Shown piece by piece: positions 56,761 through 64,000 of a stretch of 64,000 nucleotides of DNA. The translations under genes were made by a program, and so were the position numbers. Numbering within the stretch: the stretch's first letter is position 1; the number at the start of each line of letters is the position of its first letter. The notes under the pieces are model-generated. The model saw nothing but the letters and a program-made list of their open reading frames with translations. It did not search any database and was not told where the DNA came from. This DNA is from Salvia splendens. Its lineage: Eukaryota; Streptophyta; Magnoliopsida; Lamiales; Lamiaceae. The DNA lies in contig NC_056049.1 of assembly GCF_004379255.2 (NCBI RefSeq), positions 2,356,001 through 2,420,000 on the forward strand. Direction: 5' to 3'.

Positions 56761-58215
56761 GCTTATTACATTAGCGGATGAGGGTGTGATGTGTGTGAAG
56801 AGATTCTTGATTTTTTTTTGTTGGTTGTATTTTTAAATTTATGTTTTTTATTTGCAGTTGTTTGAAACATTGATTTTATAATGTTTTAAAATTGAATATT
56901 TAATTATGTATTTTAAATTGAATATACTTTAATCACAAATTTTATATATTATGAAATGAATATTTAATTATAATTATAATTTTTTGTAATTATTTTATTT
57001 TTAGATAAAATAATTTTTTTATTATGCTTAAAAGCTCATTAAAAAAATGAATTTTCATTTTAATGGTTTTATATTAAAAAAAAGAATAAATAATTATGGA
57101 GTAATAATCAATTGATAATCAATTAAGTAAGTCCAAATCCTAGGCATCAGATTATAAAATCTATTGATTGAAATAACGAGGATTATATCTTAAATAAAAA
57201 AATCAGTATTAAATAAATTTAATTGGTATTATTGTCAATTCATAGTTAAAATTAACTATTTTCTCTCTTCTCAAAATCATCTTAAAATTTTAAATTACGT
57301 AACTCTCTCGATTTAAATTATTTTTCCGCAAAAAATATATCAAATTAAATGTAATTTCATAAGGATTCTAATGAGGTCTCAATTGCATATGTTCCGACGA
57401 TGATCGAATCATGAAATTTTATAATTTTAATTTTAATTTTCGTATGTGTTGATTAACAGATTTTATATCAACAAATGCATCAAACAATCTCAATATAATG
57501 CATATACAATATCAATAAAACTGTATTGATATTTTTTTACTTGTGTTGAGATTTTCATGATTTTCATGTTTGTTGATATTTTTAATATACTACGTTGATA
57601 TAAAAAAATTGTAAAATTATTATGTTATAACAAATAAACTATTTTACCATTTTGTTGATATTTTATCTACTATTTATTGAAATCCGTGAGCTTTATTCTC
57701 ATCTACTCATTTTAAGATTTAATGATGTAGAATTGGTTTAAGTTATGGATTGGATACTTTATGCATTTTAATATGACCCAATGAATGTATCCAAATATAT
57801 AATATTATGTATTTTCAATTTTTATTGGTGATTTAAATCTAAAATTATACCATTCGTTTATTGAAAATACTAGTATTAGAGATTTTTTATTTGGAATTTT
57901 GCTTAATTATAGTATATTTGATTTGAAAATAAGTTTAAAACAAAATGAATTGTTCAAAAAATCAAATGCAATATTAATAAACGAATTTTGAATTCTTTCA
58001 ATTTTCAATACACTTGATCCGAAAAATTGAAATTTGCTAGTTCATATTTAATTTGATCTAAATCGTATTTGGAAAATTCAACAAAATTTCAATATTTAAT
58101 TTCGATCGGATTAAAAAACAGTTGACACACAATTATTTAATGACTGGATCATGAATTAAGGCAAAAAGCCCAGCTATATAGCAAGAAAGCCCAATTTCGT
58201 CATGGTGTCGAACAA
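56761..58215. other. Very AT-rich intergenic region, no gene
   Basis: About 1.45 kb of AT-rich DNA with many short poly-A/T runs between the OTP84 start and the eS28 promoter. No supported coding region, RNA gene or bounded transposon was recognised. Confidence 0.55.
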
Positions 58216-58221
58216 AATTAC

Positions 58222-58244
58222 CTATAAATTCTAACCTAGGGTTT
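58222..58244 (+). promoter_or_regulatory. TATA box and telo-box of the eS28 gene
   Basis: TATAAATT at 58222-58229 is followed by CTAGGGTTT (inverse of the telo-box AAACCCTAG) at 58236-58244, close to the likely transcription start. Telo-boxes with TATA or site II motifs (AGCCCA near 58167 and 58188) are a known signature of plant ribosomal protein promoters. Confidence 0.6.
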
Positions 58245-58308
58245 TTCAGCCCCATTCACGAATTTCTTCTGCAGCTGTTGCTCCCCAGCTTTCTTCTCTG
58301 CTCCGAAG

Positions 58309-58817
58309 GTTCGTTCGATTCGCCTGTATTCTACCGTTTTATGATCGTTTAGGCTCTCTATTTTTGTGTTTGTGATGATTTTTTGCCTTTTGCGGTAAAC
58401 CTGCGTAGCTGCTGGTTTCAATTTGCTTGCATATGTTGTTCTTCTATGCTTGTTTGCATCCATTGTAGTTTTACAAGGCCGAATTATTGCCTAGATTGAT
58501 TTAGGAATGTTTGTAGGGCTCTTTGGTTTATAATTATATGATTAATCTGTATTCTGTAGCTTTTGGTTTATAATTATATGATTAATCTGTATTCAGTAGC
58601 TTTTAGTTTATAATTTTATGATTAATCTGTATTCTATAGCTTTAGTTTATAATTTTATGATTAATATGTGTTCGGTGTTTATTGGCTAACCTAGTTTAGA
58701 AAAGTCCATCCACTCATACCCTCTAAATCAGGGGAAACAGATATGGATGCAATGCTAATATCTTTTTTGTTGAAGGAAAGTATTGAATTGGCTAACTCTG
58801 GATTTGTGTTATTGCAG
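58309..58817 (+). other. 5'UTR intron of the eS28 gene
   Basis: Donor gctccgaag|gttcg at about 58308/58309 and acceptor ttattgcag just before aATGG at 58817/58818. It includes the tandem repeats at 58525-58676. Confidence 0.6.
58525..58676 (+). repeat. Four tandem copies of a ~40-bp unit in the eS28 leader intron
   Basis: Unit ggtttataattatatgatta followed by atctgtattctgtagctttt; copies at 58525-58564, 58565-58604, 58605-58643 and 58644-58676 (partial, more diverged). Confidence 0.9.
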
Positions 58818-58818
58818 A

Positions 58819-59016
58819 ATGGAATCACAAATCAAGCATGCTGTGGTGATCAAGGTGATCGGCAGGACTGGATCCCGTGGACAGGTGACTCAGGTCAGGG
58901 TGAAGTTTATTGATGACCAGAACCGTTTCATCATGAGAAACGTCAAGGGACCGGTTAGGGAGGGAGACATCCTCACCCTGTTGGAGTCTGAGAGAGAGGC
59001 TAGGAGGCTTCGTTGA
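58819..59016 (+). CDS. RPS28: 40S ribosomal protein S28 (eS28)
   Basis: 65 residues, single coding exon: [20 protein letters not shown], then [31 protein letters not shown] and the universally conserved end [13 protein letters not shown]. The ATG lies one base after the intron acceptor. eS28 sits near the mRNA exit of the small subunit. The length and C-terminus are exactly those of plant and animal eS28. Leader intron, telo-box and TATA box support normal expression. Confidence 0.97.
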   Translation: MESQIKHAVVIKVIGRTGSRGQVTQVRVKFIDDQNRFIMRNVKGPVREGDILTLLESEREARRLR

Positions 59017-59567
59017 TTTGTCCGGGGTCATTCATTCGAATGGCGAATACTCTTTTTGCATCTTCATTTTTTATGTAGGTTGCGTTTGGATTTTGTTACC
59101 TTTTAAGTTTCTGGTTTTGTTGCTAAATCGACCTTATATTGTTATTTGCCCCTACAAGGATGTGTTGGAACACTGTTTGTTGAGTAAAACTGCTATTTGT
59201 TTTATTGAGATTTAGTACTTTGTTTTTATCCATGCCTTGGTTTTCATGTAAAATAAAAAATTGGTCTAAAAAATCAGAACAACAACAGAATTTTGGTGAG
59301 ATTTTTGAACGCAAGTAACGTAAGGAGTATGAAACAAAGTTGTCTATTACATACTTCCTCACGAATTTTTTGTCAAAAAATAAAATGACACTTAGATGTG
59401 ACATATCAAAAAGGAATATTGACAAAAATAAAATGACACTTAGATGTGATATATCAAAAAGGAATACGATTCAACTTAGTTAAGACACTACGTTAAATGC
59501 AATGTTGCGATGTTATAGTGATAACGCTAAATTCACAAGGAGATCTAAAATATAATGTTGTAATTGT
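59017..59567. other. eS28 3'UTR and spacer
   Basis: Holds the 3'UTR and an imperfect ~47-bp tandem duplication at 59371-59466 (unit includes aaaatgacacttagatgtga and atatcaaaaaggaat). No gene. Confidence 0.6.
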
Positions 59568-59570
59568 TTA

Positions 59571-60336
59571 GAGCATCCACAATGGATGCCCGATCACTCG
59601 AGATCGGGCTCGGGCTCGGGCGTCGTCGGGCATCCATTGCAGACATCGGGCATCTTCGGGCGCGACCGAAAGATCGGTCGCGCCCGATCTCTCTCCCGAT
59701 CCATTGGGCGTGAGATCGGGCTTACATTACAGCCCAGCGCCCGAGCCCTATCAGGCAATTTTTCATTTTTTAATATTTTTTTAATTCTTTAAACCCTAAT
59801 TAAACCACTATAAAAATACTCAACTTTCTCTTCACTTCACACCCTCTACCCCTCTCACTTTCTCTCCTCTTTTCTCATTTTCATACTTTCAAGAATGGAT
59901 CCGAGTCAATTCCCAAACCCCCATGGTGTCGACGACGATATGCCCGACGGAGGACTGAGAGGATGATCAAGAACCTGAGCCACAAGTTGAACTTATATGA
60001 CTAGTTAGGATTTTATTAATTTAGCAATGTAGTTTTTTTAAAAGTTTTTTAAAGTTTTTTTAAAGTAATTTAGTAATTTAGTTTAGTAATGTTTTTTTTT
60101 ACTAAATATGATGCAGTTTTTTTAATTAAGTAATGTAGGTGTTTTTTCAAATTTGTAATGGTTAATACAATATATCTTGGTATTTTATTAATTAACAACA
60201 AAAATAAAAAAATAATAATATTAAAAATTAAAAAACAAATTAGTTTAATTGATGGGGCACCCACTAGGGCAAAACCATTGCAGAAAGAAGGGATATGCTA
60301 ATGTGACAACCACTAGGGCATCAATTGTGGAAACTT
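59571..60336 (+). mobile_element. PIF/Harbinger-like non-autonomous element E, 766 bp
   Basis: Left GAGCATCCACAATGGATGCC and the inverse of right GGGCATCAATTGTGGAAACTT pair over about 20 bases. TTA lies at both borders (59568-59570 and 60337-60339). The GC-rich 5' part has gatcgggc repeats. A leader and an ATG at 59895 start an ORF1-like frame (MDPSQFPNPHGVDDDMPDGG) that stops after about 23 codons. Coding capacity is lost. Confidence 0.75.
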
Positions 60337-60339
60337 TTA

Positions 60340-60797
60340 TACTAACTTGTGCTAAGATACCCTTTCACTATTATGACCCCAATATATTGTTACACTAGCT
60401 TCTCTATTTCTAGTTCAGTTTCAACAACTGATTTTAGAATTCTACTGAGATTTCGATTAATCTTTGCTTAGAATAAGAATAACCATATGTAGTAGTACTA
60501 ATTAGAATAAGACAAATACAACAGATGTGTGCCACCACTGGCCAAACACAAAAGCATGACATTAGAGTGGATATGAAGCATAAGCCAAAACCTCTTCTCA
60601 AATCAATGATGTGTGTTCATCCGAATACAAGAACAAGCTCGTAACGTTACATGAATGATACAGCTCTCGTGCATTTAGTGTGCACCTAACAATGCTTTAA
60701 TCGCAAAGTTGACAGTAAACAATTGCAATTCCCTTCTAAAACTCACTGGAAGAAAGATTCATAGAGCTTATGCTATTCTTGGGACTAAAATGTTGGG
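60340..60797 (-). other. 3' flank / UTR of CstF-64
   Basis: Minus-strand region after the CstF-64 stop codon. No other feature is recognised. Confidence 0.5.
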
Positions 60798-63700
60798 CTA
60801 TGTAGCCTGCCGGAGCATCCGTTGAAGTTGCATTACTTGCTGCTGCTGATCTGGTGGCAGCAGACTTAGCTGCTCTGACGTCAGATTTAGCAGTTGCTGA
60901 AGCACTGAAGGATCTAAGTCCGGGAGAAGTTGCATCTGTAAACAGTGAAAATTTAGTCAACATCAGATCAATACAAATTATAAATGCAAATTTCAAAACC
61001 CGAGATCTTCAGATGAATTCCAATTAATCCATCTAGATGCTGCAAAATCTTTATTTCAGCAGATGGGTATCTATTCAAACTGTACATCAGAGAGCAAAAT
61101 CTGTATGAAGTTCTCATCTATTATATCAAGATCTCGTGAAGTTTCTACACCTTCAAATGAGTTTTGAATAAAAATACGACGAAGATGGACTTTCAATCAG
61201 AATAAACAATAACAAAACCAAAGTAGGTAAAGATATGTTATGCAGCAATTAATTACCTGAGTAGCTTGCTTCCCAGTGTCTGCAATTTCATTTTTTGGAG
61301 GTCGTCTTCCTGGAACACCCGAAAACTGGAGTGGTGCGGACATAGGTGAAGTTACGTTCACAACCTGTGAAGGAGTAGTGCTTCCACCATTCACTTTCAC
61401 CAGTTTTGGTGCTCTATCGATCTGGTTCGTCTTACTAGGGATATTTAGAGCATGTCCTTTCATATCCATATCTTCCGGCATGACAGAGGATGTTGAGGTG
61501 CTATGCTGTTTCAGGAAAAAAGAAATTCGCAATCACCTTCAAGATGTGTAAGATTCCAGTATTAACTATTTATCACAATTTTTTACAACACTAATAATAA
61601 GCATAGCTTATGTTAAATTATGTTTAGAATCTTTTGTAATTAACATCAAGGGCTTAACTCAGTTACTTTCATTAATGTCGTATAATATTGCTTTGACTCG
61701 AAAAACAGATTCTTTGAGAAAAGCATTTTGAACAATCATGAGCAACATTAAAGTGAATGAATTTTTTGAGAAAGTAATACAGCACATGGTATATGTTAAA
61801 TTTCCAATTCCTCTGCTATCATATCAGGTGAAGTTCCGCACCTGAATCCCTGTTGCTGAAAATTGTGGATTTACGAGCACAGAAGCATGAGTGGCAACAG
61901 TCTGAGACCTTGTCACAGCATTGCACTCTGGATTGCTGGACGGAACCGGGCCTATATTTTGTGAAATAGGATGTTGCATTTGCTGGTTGAGAGAAGAAGT
62001 CGGTACTGGAATTTGTTGTCCAGCTGACAAACCAATCAATGACTGAGGATGTGTAGAGGGATGGGAGGAAACTCCAAATTGAGCAACCAGTTGAGCTTGC
62101 TGCAAGGCTTGGTTCTGGTTTAATTGTGGATGTTGAATTTGAGTATGTGTAATAAATTTTTGGAGTGTGTTATATTGGTTTGGAACACCAGCAGATACTC
62201 GACTATCTTGTGCAGAAGGCATCAAACCCAATTGAATTTTGTTTTGTGGAAGGGGGGGTAGCCCAGAGAGAGTTTGAGAATTTTGCAGCAGAGACTGTAC
62301 TGGTCGGCTCGAAGCTTGCCGAATATTGGGCGTCTGCAACTGAATAGTCAAAAAAATCGAATATACTAAACATTAGCTTGTAGCAAAACCCTAGCAATGG
62401 ATGACAAACTGAGTAAGAAAACATACCATTTGAGGTGAGACTACCCCAAGAATAATCTCAACCTGCATTGAAGTCAAATGAAAATTTAATTACTGTAACT
62501 AATTGTATAAAAAATGAACTGAAGTTGGAAAAACTTAAATTTTCAGGTAAATCTCGGATATTGAGAATTCGAGAACCTGCATTAGATGTATGTTTACTAC
62601 ACTAGTATCAAAACTTAAGATCACAAACAATAAATAAAACTATCAAGAACCTGAAAAATAGCTTTGGACAAGTTGGGGATGGCGAGCAATAGTTTCCGGG
62701 CTTGTTCTTTATTTTGTGTAGCCAGTGCCTGTCAACACCACATGAATGCATAAGATCATAAATCCGTACGCTGAACTCTATAAAAAAACTCCCATTATTT
62801 CTCTAGAACATTAGCCTTTTCATCTTAGCATCTTATGGAACGAAGTATATTCAGTCTCAGAATCACTTCTGTTCATTTTGCTTTGACTTCTTTGGGAAAA
62901 AATAAAAGTAAAAAACATATCTTTATGTGCTATAATGTTTTTCCAGTTAAATGTTGGGTATCTACTTACCTTAAATTCGGAAAAAACCTCTATCAGCTGA
63001 CTCCTCGACATTTTGGCCAACTGTTGAGTCAAAGGATCAGTTCCTAACAAGGACGGGGTCCGTACTCCGATCTGATTTGGTGTGCTAGCAGTCTGAGCCA
63101 ATCCAAGAGCTCCTGCCATGACACTTGCAGCAGCTGTAGCAACTGAATCGCCTACCGGTAGATGAACACTAGGATGTCCAAAGACTGCTTGACCCCCAAC
63201 TTGTTTAGGAGCATCTGCATTGCAGGCATTTTGCGGATACACTTAATGCTAACTAAGTGAAATGCAATCTTAGACGTATAAAGAATAGTGAATTCCTAGC
63301 TCTCCATTTGCATACCAAAATAATGAAATTATACAAAAACGAAATATTCTAGTTACCAACATTTGGGCCAACACCAGGACCACCACATCCCTACAAGAAA
63401 AAAAAGCAACAGTTAAGTAGTTTAAGAGGGAACAACATCTTCTATCTCAACAATATGATAAGTCTATGCACTCACACGAAGAGATAAACACATAGATAAA
63501 CACATACACTGTTTACCTGTTCCCGGTTCTTGTCAGCATTCTTGTCATTCTCAGCAAAGTCAACTCTTAGCTGACGGCCATTTATATCATAACCCTGAAG
63601 ATTACGACGAGCACTCAGAGCTGTCTCTTCATCCTTGTACTCGCAGAATCCATAACCCTTTGGTTTTCCGGTTTCTCTGTCAGTAACTAATCTGAAATGG

Positions 63701-64000
63701 CAAATAACAGGATCAGCAAAGTATGACTCAGTGTTATGGCAAAAAAAAGTATAGAAACTTTCACAGATCCATATTTGAAGAAATTGGCAAAGCTGTGGCA
63801 GATAAAACCTATTCATGACCTTGTTCCAACTATAATCACTATAGGTAACATTAAGATCTAATCATTAACACAAACGTACAGCCAATCACACCAGAAAACA
63901 ATCAGTCAATCAAGTTAACCAAAACTCGAATCGAACTCACCTGAACGAAACAACTGGCCCAACCTCCTCGCAAATTTGAGTGATTTGCTCTTCGGTAGCA
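60798..64000 (-). CDS. CSTF64: Cleavage stimulation factor subunit 64 (CstF-64), 5' end beyond the window
   Basis: Nine exons seen on the minus strand: 64000-63941 (partial), 63691-63517, 63390-63357, 63214-62970, 62728-62651, 62462-62427, 62339-61842, 61505-61257 and 60935-60798. All junctions are in frame. The RRM is partial ([36 protein letters not shown] with RNP1). The hinge domain follows ([40 protein letters not shown]), then a Gln/Pro-rich middle and the C-terminal three-helix domain ([20 protein letters not shown] ... QRMLRQAT). CstF-64 binds the U/GU-rich element downstream of poly(A) sites and helps cleavage; the hinge contacts CstF-77. The first RRM residues and start codon lie to the right of 64000. 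No lesion is seen in the visible part. Confidence 0.93.

Noticed and set aside
1..64000. A novel multigene biological system (defence island, biosynthetic cluster)
   Set aside because: The intact genes are unrelated housekeeping genes with separate promoters and mixed strands. The unusual signals are transposon and duplication structures, reported individually.

Overview
The window is nuclear DNA from a flowering plant. Spliced genes with short exons and GT-AG introns encode typical eudicot proteins: SUF4, a PEP-associated SET protein, a DYW-class PPR protein, a plant-type CAT transporter. The transposon load (PIF/Harbinger, hAT, Copia) is also plant-like. An asterid such as a Lamiales species is a plausible guess, but the sequence alone does not prove it.

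Layout. 0-8 kb: a disrupted first exon followed by a decayed reverse-strand Ty1-copia element that carries a 1,116-bp solo LTR with a perfect 5-bp target duplication. 8.1-11.5 kb: intact SUF4 (+). 12.0-12.6 kb: an F-box gene relic and a Tourist-like MITE. 13.1-16.0 kb: intact mitochondrial ERA-like GTPase (-). 16.0-22.8 kb: a transposon cluster with two hAT-type elements (both with exact 8-bp target duplications) and three PIF/Harbinger elements. One Harbinger element has only ORF1, one has only a broken transposase, and one is a deletion derivative that still holds the transposase start codon. 23.8-28.8 kb: a DNA polymerase eta gene with several inactivating lesions. 29.5-30.0 kb: a conserved-looking coding fragment I cannot name. 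30.4-31.4 kb: AT74-type phosphoglycerate-mutase-like protein. 33.9-34.7 kb: 20S proteasome alpha-4 with its CDS in one exon. 34.9-36.8 kb: a fourth Harbinger element whose transposase has one internal stop. 37.3-39.1 kb: a frameshifted HAD hydrolase gene whose promoter, 5'UTR and first intron resemble those of TAM41 9 kb away. 40.7-43.0 kb: an hAT-type element and a cationic amino acid transporter with a C-terminal frameshift. 43.4-45.2 kb: a gag-only LTR-retroelement fragment. 45.3-48.1 kb: intact TAM41 (-). 48.5-50.2 kb: an inverted, two-level satellite that looks like a foldback element. 50.4-53.7 kb: pTAC14/PAP7 (+), tail to tail with the PPR-DYW protein OTP84 (-, 54.2-56.8 kb). 58.2-59.0 kb: ribosomal protein eS28. 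59.6-60.3 kb: a fifth Harbinger-like element. 60.8-64.0 kb: CstF-64 (-), running off the right edge.

The intact genes are mostly housekeeping: organelle gene expression (ERA-like GTPase, pTAC14, OTP84), mitochondrial lipid synthesis (TAM41), protein turnover and translation (PAC1, eS28) and mRNA 3'-end formation (CstF-64). I see no gene cluster or shared pathway. The most informative signals are nested and derivative transposons with readable insertion scars, several decaying duplicate-type genes (POLH, HAD, CAT), and a duplicated promoter/5'UTR/intron module shared by two unrelated genes. Exon boundaries were worked out by eye from splice dinucleotides, reading frame and remembered protein families. 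No alignment was run.
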